From contig NC_092053.1 in NCBI RefSeq assembly GCF_003086295.3, forward strand, positions 118,502,445 to 118,566,444: DNA of 64,000 bases, read 5' to 3'. The translations under genes and the position numbers were made by a program. The stretch's first letter is position 1; each line of letters starts with the position of its first letter. The notes under the pieces were generated by a model, which had not been told where the DNA came from, searched no databases, and saw only the letters and a list, made by a program, of their open reading frames with translations. The stretch is from Arachis hypogaea (Eukaryota > Streptophyta > Magnoliopsida > Fabales > Fabaceae). Shown here piece after piece: positions 1-11,624 of the stretch.

Positions 1-734
1 CACTGGGGAAGCATCGCATTGGTGGCAGGAAACACGACGTCTTCTGCAGCAGGGTGATGACCCTATCACTTGGGATACCTTCTAGGTGGAATTCTATAAG
101 AAGTACTTTCCAAATTCTGCTAGGACGGCCAAGGAACTGGAGTTACTGCAGCTGAAGCAGGGTGCTATGTTTGTATCTGAGTATACAGACAAGTTTGAGG
201 AGCTATTCAGGTTTTCCCGCATGTTTCAGGAAGCTCCGGGAGACTTCGAGGAATAGAAGTGCATTAAGTATGAAGGAGGGCTCCGGAGCGATTTCTTTAG
301 CTCAGTGGGACCAATGGAGATCAGAATCTTCTCAGAGTTGGTGAATAAGAGCAGGGTTGCTGAAGAGTGTGTGAAAAAGACAGCTGCAGAGAGAGGAAGC
401 CATAGGGGGCCATTCCCATCGAACCGAGGGAAGAGCTTTGCTTCGAGAGGTCCGCCTTTCAAGCGGGGAGGCTTTTTCAGGACGCCCAACAACAACAACT
501 CACAAGGGAAAAGGTTTGGGAAGTAGCCTCAGAATGAGCAAGCTTGTGCTAGGTGCGGGAGTCACCATCCGGGAGCGTCATGCAAGGCCGGATGGGGCTT
601 GTGCTATTCTTGTGGTAAGGCGGGGCATAGAGCCTCAAACTGTCCAGAGAAGCAGAAGCAAGGTGCAGGGAGAGCACAGCAGCCTGGTCGGGTGTTCACC
701 ACCTCAGCTGCGGGTGCCGAGGGATCCGAGACAC
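1..734 (+). pseudogene. gag (capsid/nucleocapsid) of the chromovirus, partial and broken
   Basis: The Gag protein of an LTR retrotransposon forms the cytoplasmic particle that packages element RNA. Homology begins before base 1 with a Trp-rich capsid segment. It continues through a Lys/Glu-rich stretch (about 110-290) and a Gly/Arg/Pro-rich linker (about 390-520), ending in an intact CCHC zinc knuckle at 602-643 (CYSCGKAGH followed by RASNC). Breaks: a TAG at about 83-85 where the family has Trp, a TAG near 254, and another stop at about 525. A degenerate second cysteine cluster precedes the knuckle. The reading frame is mostly the one used by the downstream protease, as expected for a fused Gag-Pol. 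Clearly non-functional; the family call is firm. Confidence 0.85.
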
Positions 735-1290
735 TTATCCGAGGTAACTGTGAAATGACTGGTCAAATTTTAAATGCTTTATTTGATTCGGGAGCAACAC
801 ATTCATTCATTGCATTCGAAAAAGCTAGTGACCTAGGATTGAAGGTTGTAGTTTTAGGTTATGACCTAAAGGTGTATAATGCCATCCATGAAGCCATGAT
901 AACTAGGCTAGGATGCTTGCAAGTTTCATTTAGGGTTAAGCAACGTGATTTTATCCATTATTTAATCTGCTTGCCGATGACCGGTCTTGATCTTATCCTA
1001 GGTTTGGACTGGTTATCTAAGAACCATGTTCTGCTCGACTGTTCTGTAAAATCGGTGTACTTTATGCCGAAAGATACAAAAGGGCCAGTTGTGTTGAATA
1101 GTTATTACTTGAACTTTATGATGGTGAATTGTTCTGGGACCGAGTGTCAGGGTATTTTGTTGTTAACCGCAGGTGTTTTGGGTGATGATCAAAGCTTGGA
1201 GAAAATTCCGGTTGTGTGTGAGTTTTCAGAGGTGTTTCCCGACAATATTGATGAATTTTCACCTAACCGAGAGGTTGAGTTTCAATTGAA
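735..1290 (+). pseudogene. retropepsin-like aspartic protease domain of the chromovirus
   Basis: This domain would cleave the Gag-Pol polyprotein in the element's particle. The catalytic motif FDSGATHSFI is intact at about 784-813, followed by the second hydrophobic segment DLILGLDWLSKNH (about 988-1026), typical of plant Ty3/gypsy proteases. The stretch 599-1294 is open without stops and is continuous with the zinc knuckle upstream, so this is the best preserved part of the polyprotein. It ends at a TAG at about 1292, after which the RT homology carries on in another frame. Only one catalytic Asp is expected, because these enzymes act as dimers. Confidence 0.88.
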
Positions 1291-2620
1291 TTAGTGCCTG
1301 GGGCCGGACCAATCTCGAGTGCTCCTTATATGATGTCATCGCTAGAGATGGCTGAGCTAAAGTCTCAGCTAGAGGATCTGTTGGGTAAGAACTTTATCCG
1401 ACCAAGTGTTTCTCCGTGGGGCGCGCCGGTGCTACTGGTAAAGAAAAAGATGGGAGTATACGGTTCTGTGTGGATTACAGGCAGCTGAACAAGGTCACAA
1501 TAAAGAATAAGTACCAATTTCCAAGGATTGACGATCTCATGGATCAGTTACAAGGAGCCGGGGTTTTCTCCAAGATCGATTTGCGATCTGGTTATCACCA
1601 GATAAGGGTGAGGTGAGGACATCCCTAAGACCGCTTTCAGGACTTGTTATGGTGATTACGAGTACACTGTAATGTCTTTTGAGTTGACAAACGCTCATGC
1701 AGTGTTTATGGATTATATGAACAGAGTTTTTCGTCTGTTTCTGGATGAATTCGTTGTTGTCTTCATTGATGACATACTGATTTACTCCAAGACTGAAGAA
1801 GAGCATGCAAAACACTTGAGGATTGTGTTGCAGATACTAAAGGAAAAGAAACTCTATGCGAAACTATCTAAATATGAATTCTGGAAGAGTGAGGTGAAGT
1901 TTTCGGGGTCATGTGGTGAGTAAATAGGGGATAGCTGTAGATCCTTCTAAGGTGGAAGCAGTGATGGAGTGGAGGCAACCAACCTCAGTAACTGAGATAA
2001 GGAGTTTTCTGGGCTTAGCTGGCTACTACCGGAGGTTCATCAAGGGCTTTTCGCAAATAGCCTTGCCGTTGACAAGGTTAATCCGCAAGGATGCGCCGTT
2101 TGTTTGGGCTCTTGAGTGTGAGGAGAGCTTTCAAGCATTGAAGTGAAAGTTGACCACCACGCTTGTGTTGGTGTTACCTGAGCCGAACGAACCATTTGAG
2201 GTGTACTGTGATGCCTCACTAAAGGGAATAGGGTGCGTGCTGATGCAGCATCGTAATGTGGTGGCGTATGCCTCACGACAATTGAGACCTCATGAAGTTA
2301 ACTACCCTATGCACGATTTGGAACTTCCTGCGGTTGTGTTTGCCTTGAAGGTATGAAGGCATTACCTTTATGGGGTTAAGTTCCGAGTTTTCTCTGATTA
2401 CAAGAGCTTGAAATATCTCTTTGATCAGAAAGAGCTTAATATGTGGCAGAGGAGGTGGATGGAGTTACTGAAGGACTACGACTTTGAGTTGAATTACCAT
2501 CCGAGGAAAGCAAATGTAGTAGCAGATGCGTTAAGTCGGAAGTCATTGTATCCTGCTTGGATGATGCTTCGAGAAGAAGAGTTGCTCAAGGCATTCGAGA
2601 GTTTGAAGATTGGTACGCAA
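1291..2620 (+). pseudogene. reverse transcriptase and RNase H domains of the chromovirus, frameshifted
   Basis: RT copies element RNA into cDNA and RNase H removes the RNA strand. RT pieces are visible in successive frames: the [13 protein letters not shown] region (about 1411-1450), [12 protein letters not shown] (about 1462-1500), [11 protein letters not shown] (about 1578-1612), the catalytic [10 protein letters not shown] (about 1761-1790) and [14 protein letters not shown] (about 2012-2053). RNase H follows with [14 protein letters not shown] (about 2200-2242) and the ADALSRKS signature near 2524. Frame changes near 1290, 1450, 1620 and 1915, with stops near 1614, 1921, 2144 and 2354, break the enzyme, although the FxDD core residues persist. 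The frame from about 1930 matches the gag-protease frame, so the middle block appears to have suffered compensating indels. Confidence 0.9.
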
Positions 2621-3226
2621 TAAGTGTCTGGAACTCTATGTTTGAGTCAATTACAAATCTCAAGTGACTTTAAATCCGAGCTCCTAAAGGCTCATCAAGA
2701 CGATGACGTGTTATCGAAGGTGTTGCCAGCTATTGAGCAAGGGAAGCAGTGGAGAGTATCAGAGGATCAAGACGGGTTATGGAGATTCAAGGGTAGGATC
2801 ATTGTGCCGGATGTTGGCACTTTGCGGCAAGATATCTTAAAGGAATCACACAAAAGTGGATTTTCTACTCACCCAGGGAGTACTAAGATGTACCATGATC
2901 TAAAGGCGATGTTTTGGTGACCGGGTATGAAGAATAATATGGCAGAATATGTCTCAAAGTGTTTAACCTGTCAGAAAGTAAAGATCAAACACCAGAGACC
3001 TTCCAGGATGTTGCAACCTTTAGAAGTTCCGCAATGGAAATGGGAGAGCATTGCGATGGACTTTGTGTCAGGATTGCCAAGGACTAGAGCCAGTTTTGAC
3101 GTCGTCTGGATGGTTGTGGACTGGCTAACGAAGTCGGCTCATTTTCTACCCATTCGGATGAATTACACCCTTGAGGAACTAGCATGGTTGTACATAAAGG
3201 AGATTGTGAGACTTTGTGGTGTACCT

Positions 3227-4868
3227 TGATAAACCCCGATTTCGTGATTTATCTTGTGCTTTTTTAGGGGATTTTACCACCTTTTCCTATATTTATTCAA
3301 TGAAATAGCATGGTTTTGTAATTCTCCCTTGAATTGTGCTTAAGTGTAAAAACATGCTTTTTAGGCCCTTAAATTGGTGATTTTGATTCACTTAAATTCC
3401 ATTCGATGCCTTGATGTGTTTGTTGAGTGATTTCAGGTTCATAAGGCAAGTATTGGATGGAAGAAATGAGAGAAAAGCATACAAAGAGGAGAATGCATGA
3501 AGAAACAAAGATTGGGAATGCATCAATGGGCACGCAGAAGTGGTTTCGCATAGGCACGCACACGCGTACATGACGCGTCCGCGCGGATGAAGAATTAGCC
3601 AATCGACGCGCACGCGCACTTGGTGCGTACGCGCCGATACTCTCACGTGACCCACTTAAAGGCAAAATGCTGGGGGCGATTTCTGAGTTGCCCAAGCCCA
3701 AATCCAACTTGTTTCTGAGTGTATTTCATGCAGAATTGAAGTCCAAGCAAGGGGGAGCAATTAGTTGTAGGATTAGCATCATGTAGTGTAGTTTTTAGAG
3801 AGAGAGAAGCTCCCTCTTCTCTCTAGAATTAGGGTTCTTAGGCTATTTTGCATCTTAGATCTAGATCCAACTTCATGTTTTCATCTTGTTTCCTTTATGA
3901 TTTCTTGTTCCTACTACTTGATTTTCTTAGTTTTCATATTAATTTCTCTTTTATGTTTCTTTTGTGATGATGAACTCTTGATGGATTTGGATCCCTTTTA
4001 ATGCAATTTAATGTTTGATATTCTTTTAATTGTTGATTTGAGTTGTGAATTTACTTTTCTTGCAATTTGTAGTTGGTAGATTTTACTATTCTTGCACATT
4101 TACCATGCTTTCTTTTTATACCTTCCAAGTGTTTGACAAAATGCTTGGTTGGATGTTAGAGTAGATTTTGAGCATTCTTGGCTTGGAAAGAGTAATTAGG
4201 CAATCTTGAGTCATGAAAACTCAACTTATGTTGGTGATCTAGAGTTGTTAGCTAGTATGATTTCCATTGAATCTAATCTCTTGCTAATTCAATTAGTAGG
4301 TGATTAGGACTTTTGGATTGCGATTAGCTAGTCTTATTAGACTTTCTCCGAGCATGAGGATAATATGATACTTTCTTCCATCTTCGGGGATGACGTAATG
4401 AGATAAATTCTTGTTTATTATTGTGATATGATTGATTAGTCTTGTTTGACTTTCTCCCTAGGTGTTGGAGTTGACTAAATAAGATAAATTAATCATTGTA
4501 TGACTAGGATAGAAAGCCTATGATCTCAACCTTTGCCATGAATATCTCTCTTTATTACTTGCTTTCTTTAGTTACTTGTTTGATTTACTTTTCTTGTCAC
4601 TTAAATTCTTGCCTCTTTATTTTATTGCCCCTCTTATCAATCAAAACCCCCCTTACATCCTTCATAGCCAATAAGCATACACTTCATTGCAATTCCTCGT
4701 GAGACGACCCGGAGTCTAAATACTTCGATTATTTCTTATGTGGGATTTGTTCTTTGTGACAACCAAATTTTTGATGTGGGAATTGTCTGTTGGTGTAGAA
4801 CTATACTTGCAACGAGAATTCATCCAATTGAGGAAATTCTATACCGACACGACAAAACTCGTCCATCA
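3227..4868 (+). mobile_element. Solo LTR (1642 bp) inserted in the integrase, TSD TACCT
   Basis: The block begins TGATAAACCCCG and ends CGTCCATCA. It is flanked by identical 5-bp copies TACCT at 3222-3226 and 4869-4873, so both ends are exact. It has no internal retrotransposon genes, so it is best read as a solo LTR left by recombination between two LTRs. The first 30 or so bases resemble, on the opposite strand, the LTR start of the element at 5469-13179, so the two are probably related families. It carries a CpG-rich short-palindrome array at about 3555-3650. The rest is T-rich and I see no protein signal. Confidence 0.9.
3555..3650. repeat. CpG-rich imperfect palindrome array inside the solo LTR
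   Basis: Several overlapping CGCG-centred units occur, such as CACACGCGTACATGACGCGT, GACGCGCACGCGC and GTGCGTACGCGC, within about 95 bp of otherwise AT-rich LTR. The same type of array recurs in unrelated elements of this window. Confidence 0.75.
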
Positions 4869-5468
4869 TACCTACTACTATAATCTCTGATAGAGATCCT
4901 CGTTTCACTTCGAGGTTTTGGGGTGCATTTCAAAAGGCTTTCGGAACCCGATTAAGCTTGAGTATGGCTTACCATCCTCAAACAGATGGTCAATCCGAGA
5001 GGACAATCAAAACACTAGAGGATATGTTGAGGGCTTGTGTTCTGGACCAGCCGACCAGTTGGGATCGGTATATGCCGTTAGTAGAGTTTGCATACAATTA
5101 TAGCTACCATGCGAGCATCGGAATGGCTCCGTATGAGGCATTGCACGGGAGGAAATGTCAATCTCCGCTATGTTGGTATGAAACTGGGGAGAAAAGCTTG
5201 TTGGGACCGGAGATGATAGCTGAGACTACTGAACAAGTCAAGAAAATCCGAGATAGGATACTAACTGTGCATAGTCGTCAGAAAAGTTACGCCGATTAGA
5301 GGCGGAAGTCCTTGGAATTTGAGAAAGGAGACCATGTTTTCCTTATGGTTACTCCAACCACAGGAGTAGGTAGGGCAATTAAAGCGAAGAAGTTAAATCC
5401 TCACTACATCGGTCCATTTCAGATCTTGGAGAGGGTTGGACCAGTAGCATAACGGATGGCTCTACCAC

Positions 5469-7042
5469 TGACGTTGGGATTTTTGCCAGTAAAGAATTTC
5501 ATAAAAACATTCGCGTTGTAGATATAGTCTCTAAATCGACAGAAATCCCTTCGTACAAATGTTTTGGGTGTCACAAGTAACAAACCCCTTTAAAAATTGT
5601 TAACCGAGTATTCAAACCTCGGGTCGTCTTCTCAAGGAACTGCAAGGAAGTATGTTCTTATTATTGGCTATAAGGGTTGTAATCGGGGTTTAGAAGGTGA
5701 GAAGCTAGTGATTTAAATGACAAGTAAAGTAAATGGCAATTAAAATAAATAAAACTGTAAAGCAAACTTTTGGCAAGGTAAGAGAAATTAGAAGTCCAAC
5801 TTAGTTATCTCTCTCAACAATAATGAAAGTTGAATCTAAATTCCACTTAGTTAACCTTTACTAGAGTAAAGGAAAGTCAAGGGACTAATTAGTTTGATCT
5901 TCGAATCCTATTTAATTCCTAAGAAAAAGTTGGGATTATTGAAGTCCAGTTCAATTAGCAAGATAGCGATTATCAATTATACTGAGTTGGTAACTGTTGA
6001 GTTACTGATTTCTTAACCAAGACCAAAAGGGAAAAAGTAAATTGCTAGAATAGAATATCTTCAGATCGGAAACAATGATAACATAAATTAAAAAGAGCAA
6101 TCATAAACTGAAAATACCTCAAATATCATTAATTCAAATAATAATCTGTAACATGGAATAATTCATAAATTCAATTAGAAAGGTAATTGATCAACTCAGT
6201 GCTGGAATAAATAAATAAAAGTGAAAAGGGAAGCTTAAAACAAAAAAACATAAAATCTGGATCGAGAGTCACTCTTAAAAACTAAGAGAAGTCCTAAATC
6301 CTAATCCTAAGAGAGAGAGGAGAGAACCTCTCTCAAACTAAATCTAAATCATGGAAAATAGTAAAAACGCGAGCTCTCTCTGAATGGATGCATTCCCCCA
6401 CTTTATAGCCTCTAATATGTGCTTTCTGGGCCGAAAACTAAGTCAGAAACAGCCCAGAAATTGCCCCCTGCGTATTCTGGTACGTTCAGGTCGCGGACAG
6501 GTGACGCGGCCGCGTCGTCCACGCGGCCGCGTCGTCCATGCGGCCGCGCAGATTGAAGTTTGCAAATGCGACGCGTCCGCGTGGATCACGTGTTCGCGTC
6601 GCCTAGCGTCAGGGCAACTATGGCATATTATATATCAAATCGAAGCCCCGGACGTTAGCTTTCTAACACAACTAGAACCGCGTTGTTTGGACCTCTGTAG
6701 CTAAAGTTATAGTCGTTTGAGTGCGAAGAGGTCAGGCTGGACAGCTTAGCAATTTCTCCAACTTCTTGTATTCCTTCCACTTTTGCATGCTTCCTTTCCA
6801 TCCTCTGAGCCATTCCTGCTCTGTAATCTCTGAAAACACTTAACACACACATCAAGGCATCTAATGGTAATAAGAGAGGATTAATATTAGCTAAATTAAG
6901 ACCAAAGAAGCATGTTTTCAATCAAAGCACATAATTAGGAAGGCAAATGTAAAACCATGCAAATAGTATGAATAAGTGGGTAAAGAGTTGATAAAAACCA
7001 CTCAATTGAGCACAAGATAAACCATGAAATAGTGGTTTATCA
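5469..7042 (-). repeat. Element-3' LTR (1574 bp) of the minus-strand non-autonomous element
   Basis: On the minus strand it begins TGATAAACCACTATTTC and ends with CGTCA at 5469. A minus-strand TATA-like CTATAAAG lies near 6399-6406. It contains one more copy of the GCGGCCGCGTCGTCCA unit than its partner LTR, which accounts for most of the length difference. Confidence 0.9.
6484..6602. repeat. CpG array in LTR (copy 1), ACGCGGCCGCGTCGTCC type
   Basis: Direct repeats of a 16-bp unit built on GCGGCCGC (three copies here) are followed by GACGCGTCCGCGTGGATC. The second LTR copy is at about 12655-12738 and has lost one unit. Confidence 0.8.
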
Positions 7043-7080
7043 ACCTCCCCACACTTAAACAATAGCATGTCCTCATGCTA
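7043..7080 (-). promoter_or_regulatory. Hairpin plus polypurine tract module at the 3' LTR
   Basis: Minus strand: stem TAGCATG, loop AGGA, stem CATGCTA (7080-7063), spacer TTGTT, then TAAGTGT followed by GGGGAGGT, which abuts the LTR's TG at 7042. The purine-rich end is the expected plus-strand primer (PPT). Confidence 0.85.
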
Positions 7081-7099
7081 AGCTCAAGAGAAGCTATAA

Positions 7100-8500
7100 A
7101 GAATGAAGAGGAATGATAGAATGTATGAAATGCAACCTATGAATGCAACTACATGCAAAATGTTTCTACCTACTTGGTTAAAAATAAATAAATTCTCCAA
7201 GACAAATATAAATCAGATTTCACTAATTCAAATCATACAATAAAAGTAAATAAACTTGTAAGAAGATAGCTCATGAAAGCAGGGAACATAGAATCAAGCA
7301 TTGAACCCTCACTGGTAGTGTATATCACTCTAACTCTCAAGTGTCTAGGGTCAATCACTCTATTCTTCCCTAGTCATGTTTTCTAAACCTTGTTCTTCAT
7401 CTAACCAATCAACAAATATTTAGCATACCAATGCAAATATCATGAGGTCTTTTTAGGGTTGTAATGGAGCTGAGGTAAAGGTAAGGGTATATATAAGGCT
7501 AAGTGAGCTAGTAAAGTGAATCTTCAATTAACCTAAACTCTCACCTAATATACATATAATCTATATACTTTTAAAATCATGCCTAGCTACCCATAATTCC
7601 CACTTTTGTATAATTCCCATACTCATGTACTAAATTTTTGATATTTCTTTACTTTTGTCACATGTGCATTGATATTTTCATTAACTTAGCATTGGGGTAA
7701 TTTTGTCCCCTTTATTTATTTATTTATATTATATATATTTTTTTTTTCTCTTTTTCTCTTTTTTCTCTTTTTCTCTTTTTTTTCTTTTTTTTTTCTCTTT
7801 ATTTTTTGTAGAGAAATAAACATAACTTATCAATGCACATGGATTTTCTATTATTTTTCTATTTTGGTTTTTCATGAGTAGGTTCTCAAATTCCTAATAT
7901 TCAAATAAATTAGAACTATGTTACATTCCCTTATTAACCCATGTTCCCACAATTTCCCCACACTTAGTTGATACACAATCTCTATCTTAAGGTAACCAAA
8001 GATTCAATTGGGATAATTAATTTGTTTTCCGCTTAAGGCTAGTGATGTGGTAAAATATAGAATAAATGGGGATTAAAAGGCTCAAAGTGGCTGACAATGG
8101 TGATTTAAAGGGTAGGCTTATTTGGGATAAGTGAGCTAAAATCAAACAATGGCCTCAATCCTATGCAAGCAAGTAAATATACTAAATAATCGACATATAG
8201 AATGGAACAAAGCAAAGATTGCAATTATAGAGAAGAAAACACACAAGAATAAAAATTTATGGTTAAATAATGTAACCATATAAATAAGCTCAAATCTCAC
8301 AGGTTGTGTGTTCTTTAGCTCAAAAATCATGTTCCAATTACAACTTCAAACAAATTTATCATAAAAAAAAATATTTTTCAATTTAAATTAGTGAAATACT
8401 ATAAAAATTTCTTGAAAAAGAAAAAATTACTTTAACCAAGTAGTAACTAGATGCATAAAATCAAACAAATATGCAAATGCAACAACTAATCTAACAAAGA
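7100..8500. other. AT-rich non-coding filler of the non-autonomous element
   Basis: I see no protein homology on either strand. It includes a long T/C-rich tract at about 7733-7810 and a partial copy of the CCCCACACTTA motif at about 7955-7966 without the hairpin. Confidence 0.6.
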
Positions 8501-8550
8501 AAATTAAACATTGGTGTCAAAATATGAAGTGACTAACCCATGGAAGTCGG

Positions 8551-8593
8551 TATCGACCTCCCCACACTTAAAGATTGCACCGTCCTCGGTGCA
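8551..8593 (-). promoter_or_regulatory. Second internal copy of the hairpin/TAAGTGTGGGG module
   Basis: Minus strand: stem TGCACCG, loop AGGA, stem CGGTGCA, spacer ATCTT, then TAAGTGTGGG and GAGGTC. The geometry is the same as at the 3' LTR, with a different stem sequence. It is a candidate internal (central) polypurine tract or a conserved RNA element. Confidence 0.75.
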
Positions 8594-9273
8594 TGCTGAG
8601 ATGTGCAGGTGGACGGGCTGTTCCAACTGATGCTTTTCTTCAAGGATTGTGCTGATGGACTTGTTTGTCTCCCCATGTAAACGTCTTCCAGTTCCCTTCC
8701 GGGTGGCCATCCTGAAAGAGAAAAGGGAAGAAGAGTAACCCGGAAATAGAGATAAGAAAATAAAAGAAGTATGGGTGGATTAATGCCAAATGATAAGAGT
8801 CTCATTTACATGGAAGCTTCAACATGTAAGTGAGAAAACAATAGAAGGCATGGCATGCCAGTGGTACAAAATTTTCAACAAAGGGGAAGAGAGTGGGTAA
8901 TAAAGACAATGTAAGTTCATGTCAATGTAAAAGGAATATCAGTATTATAAAAAGTAGCATTGATTTAAATAATATTACCCAATCAGAATAAAACAAGTCA
9001 TGGAGCACCAAAATAATACCAGAAAAGTTGCAACAGTTAAATAAGAAAATCAACACCAAAGGAAAAATAATAAATGTAGAAAAAAAAAGAAAAAATATGC
9101 ACTAAATTAAAATGCAATGAATGAAATATGCAAATAAAATAAGTAAAATAAAATAAAAGATAAGAAGAATGAGAAGGGAAAGAAGGGAAGAAGAGGTAAG
9201 TAAGAAAGGAGGGAGGAAAAATTAGGATTGGGAGAGAAAAGATAAGATATTTGGCAAATTAGGATAAGTTGTG
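8594..9273. other. AT/purine-rich spacer of the non-autonomous element
   Basis: Low-complexity A/G-rich sequence on the plus strand, no supported ORF. A short minus-strand ORF (8710-8504) overlaps the internal hairpin module and shows no recognisable domain. Confidence 0.5.
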
Positions 9274-9668
9274 CGGCGCAAGCGACGCGGTCGCGTGGGG
9301 AACGCGATCGCGCAGCTTGCGCTTAAACTGATTGACGCGGTCGCGTCGGTCACACGGTCGCGTGACCCGTTTTATGCTACTGGCACGAGGACAGCCTCGC
9401 TCTCGTACAACTCTCTGTTCAAAAATCATTAATTGCCAAATATTGGGTGACGCGATCGCATGGGGCATACGATCGCGCGAGTGGCCATTTAGTAGGATGT
9501 GACGCGGTCGCGTGAGATGGACTGCACGTCCAGCGCCAGTCCAGCACCACTCTAGCACAACTTTCGGCTGTGCACCATTATTACGTCGAAATCCTGGCCA
9601 GGCGGCCGCGTGGGGCACGTGGTCGCGTGGGAGGCCATTATTCCCATATGACGCGGTCGCGTGGGACA
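9274..9668. repeat. CpG-rich palindrome array, GACGCGGTCGCGTGGG type
   Basis: At least six paired units of GACGCGGTCGCGTGGG-like sequence lie at about 9283, 9334, 9449, 9500, 9600 and 9650, often followed about 20 bp later by a second half-unit (such as CACACGGTCGCGTGAC), with AT-richer spacers between. The translated peptide repeats here are a by-product of the DNA repeat. Confidence 0.85.
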
Positions 9669-9945
9669 ATTTGTGCCATTGGCACGCCTCCAGCGCTGCT
9701 CCTGCGTAACCTTCTGTTCCACTATTCTCTCCCAATACCTGCGATTTTTTTATTTGAAATATGCAGAATGCAATGATTAATGTGAATGCTATGCATGATC
9801 CCAGGTTTAATAAAATAAAATAAAACTCAAAAACAAAACTAAATAAAATTAAAATTGCAAAAGGAACGATCATACCATGGTGGGTTGTCTCTCACCTAGC
9901 ACTTTTGGTTAAAGTCCTTAAGTTGGACATTGGAAGGGCTTCCTG

Positions 9946-11553
9946 TTATGGTGGCTTGTGTTTAAATTCATCTAGAAATCTCCACCAATGTTTGGAATGC
10001 CAATAGCCTCCGGGGTCCCATACTAGGCATGTAAAGCTTCTGAGCAGCTTCAGACAAATTTTCAGGCTCCCGTGGTGACGAATGTCAGAATAGATTCCAG
10101 GATCCCAAGCTTTGCTATTAAATCTGCCTCCGTCTTGATCTATATGTTTCCATCCGGGTGGCGTAAAAAGTAGAATCTCACTATGGTGACCAAACGTTCT
10201 CCGTGATCCATGCAATTGAGCATGATACCAATCCGTGTACTTCGAGGTGAAGCGTGGGACCTTATTGAACCTTGTGCACTAACTCTGAGTACGAGTCATT
10301 TCCCTCTTACTCTTAAAGCCGCAAAGAGCTCTAAGCTAGCCATTTGTTTCAAGCAAACCATATTCAAGTGAATAAGTAAAGTTATAGGTTAAGGATTGTA
10401 CCCACTTGAAGCTTGTATTAGGTGGTAATGGCCTTGGGATAGGTGTTTCTGGTGGTTCTGTAAGTTCTACTCCCTTGTGCTCGTCTGTGAATTCCTTCAC
10501 TTCCTTGCAAGAGTCTTCCGATGTAGTATCACCCTGGTCAAAGTCTTCTATGTCTTCCTCATCACTCGAGTCGTAGATTGGAGGTTGAGAGAAATCTACC
10601 TCTGCATCATCTTCGTATTCATCTGGGGAAGATTCTTCGATCTCAGAGAATTCACTTGCAGATGCAAATTCATTACTAAGAGAATTTGACTTGTGACTAT
10701 CATCATCAAGGAAATTTGTGTCCTGGGTTATTCCGTCTGATTCTTCATAAACAACTTTCCTTGGAGATTGTACAATATCCTCCTTAGCATCAACTGTAGT
10801 GTCTTTGACGGAGTTCTCCTCAGTTCTGGATTCCCATGGAGGTTCGGCATCTCCTAGATCTTCAACCAACTCTTATTCCTGAACAATGACAGCTTCTTCT
10901 ATCTGTTCTAGTACAAATTCATTCTCTGTCTTGTCCACTGGAGTTTCTGGTATCTCCCTCATGCTACGCTCTTCGTTAGACTGTTCACAAGGGGCTGTGG
11001 CTGATCCTTCTGTATTTGAGCGCCTAGAAACCCATTGAATTACTACTTGCTCCAGTTGTCGAATGGTTGTTTGAAATTTATTTACTGTTTCCTTTAGGCA
11101 AACCTCTGCTTCTCGGGTTGCTGGACTTGGGCATGATACATAGGAAAGTGGTGGTGATTGGGAGTGATTGGATTGGTACTGGGGTAAGGAAGGATCATAT
11201 GGTGGCGAATGGTGAAGAGAAGCTTGTGAGTGTGGTGGTTCGAGGTTATGTTGAAAGGATGGTTTATATGCACGGGGTGGGGCTTGTTGGTAGTTACAAG
11301 GTTGTCCAGCATATCTTTCAGCTGGGTATGCACGGTAGAATGGTCTTTGTCCAGGATATCTCGGAGGGTGTTGCTGCCTAAAGGGTTGATTAGATCCTCT
11401 TAGCTCCATCCATCCTTGATTGGTCTGACCTTGATGCATATTCCTGCTGTAACTTCTATTTCCTTCAACAAAGTTAGAACCAAACTCAAAGCGAGAGGGG
11501 TGAGAGTTCATGATAGCAAATAAAGATGAAAAGGAAAAAAAATAAATAAACAA
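9946..11553 (-). pseudogene. gag-like ORF of the non-autonomous element, three in-frame stops
   Basis: One minus-strand frame runs about 535 codons and is interrupted only by stops at 10873-10875 (TAA), 10336-10338 (TAG) and near 10267 (TAG). The N-terminal third is rich in Pro, Gln, Tyr and Ser with repeated PP and YQ blocks. A short predicted helix follows (VNKFQTTIRQLEQVV), then a very acidic central domain (Glu/Asp/Ser-rich, about residues 230-380). The C-terminal part is compact and aromatic, with motifs such as TPPGWKHIDQDGGRF and LVWDPGGYWHSKHWWRF. I see no zinc knuckle, protease or polymerase motif. Its position straight after the primer site is that of gag, but I do not recognise the family. 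It is probably the packaging or cis-acting protein of a large non-autonomous family. Alternatively it could be a captured host gene. The start at 11553 or the in-frame ATG at 11511 are both possible. Confidence 0.6.
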
Positions 11554-11603
11554 GCAAAAGAAAAATATTTACAATAACCAATAATAAGGCACACGTTAGC
11601 AGT

Positions 11604-11621
11604 TCCCCAGCAACGGCTCCA
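11604..11621 (-). promoter_or_regulatory. Primer-binding site resembling tRNA-Asp 3' end
   Basis: On the minus strand it reads TGGAGCCGTTGCTGGGGA, two mismatches from TGGCGCCGTTGCCGGGGA, the complement of the plant tRNA-Asp 3' end as I recall it. It lies three bases inside the LTR edge, where minus-strand cDNA synthesis would start. Confidence 0.75.
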
Positions 11622-11624
11622 TTT

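Larger units (their letters stand above)
2621..5290 (+). pseudogene. integrase of the chromovirus, split by a solo LTR
   Basis: Integrase joins element cDNA to the host chromosome. An HHCC zinc-binding region lies at about 2846-2975 (His residues in ESHKSGFSTHPG, Cys pair in KCLTCQKVK). The catalytic core begins with MDFVSGLPR (about 3057-3084) and stops at 3226, where a solo LTR is inserted. It resumes at 4874 with the second catalytic Asp in SDRDPRF (about 4886-4906), AYHPQTDGQSERT, and the catalytic Glu codon at 4997-4999. Skipping 3227-4873 leaves the reading frame and the protein homology uninterrupted. Stops near 2918 and 5297 show decay independent of the insertion. A short frame slip is also likely between the SDRDPRF and AYHPQTDG segments. 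Confidence 0.9.

Noticed and set aside
9259..9873. 204-codon minus-strand open frame
   Set aside because: Most of it is translation of the CpG palindrome array; peptide repeats follow the DNA repeat and no domain is present.
10477..11381. Plus-strand open frames opposite the gag-like ORF
   Set aside because: Antisense shadows of the minus-strand frame; no homology of their own.
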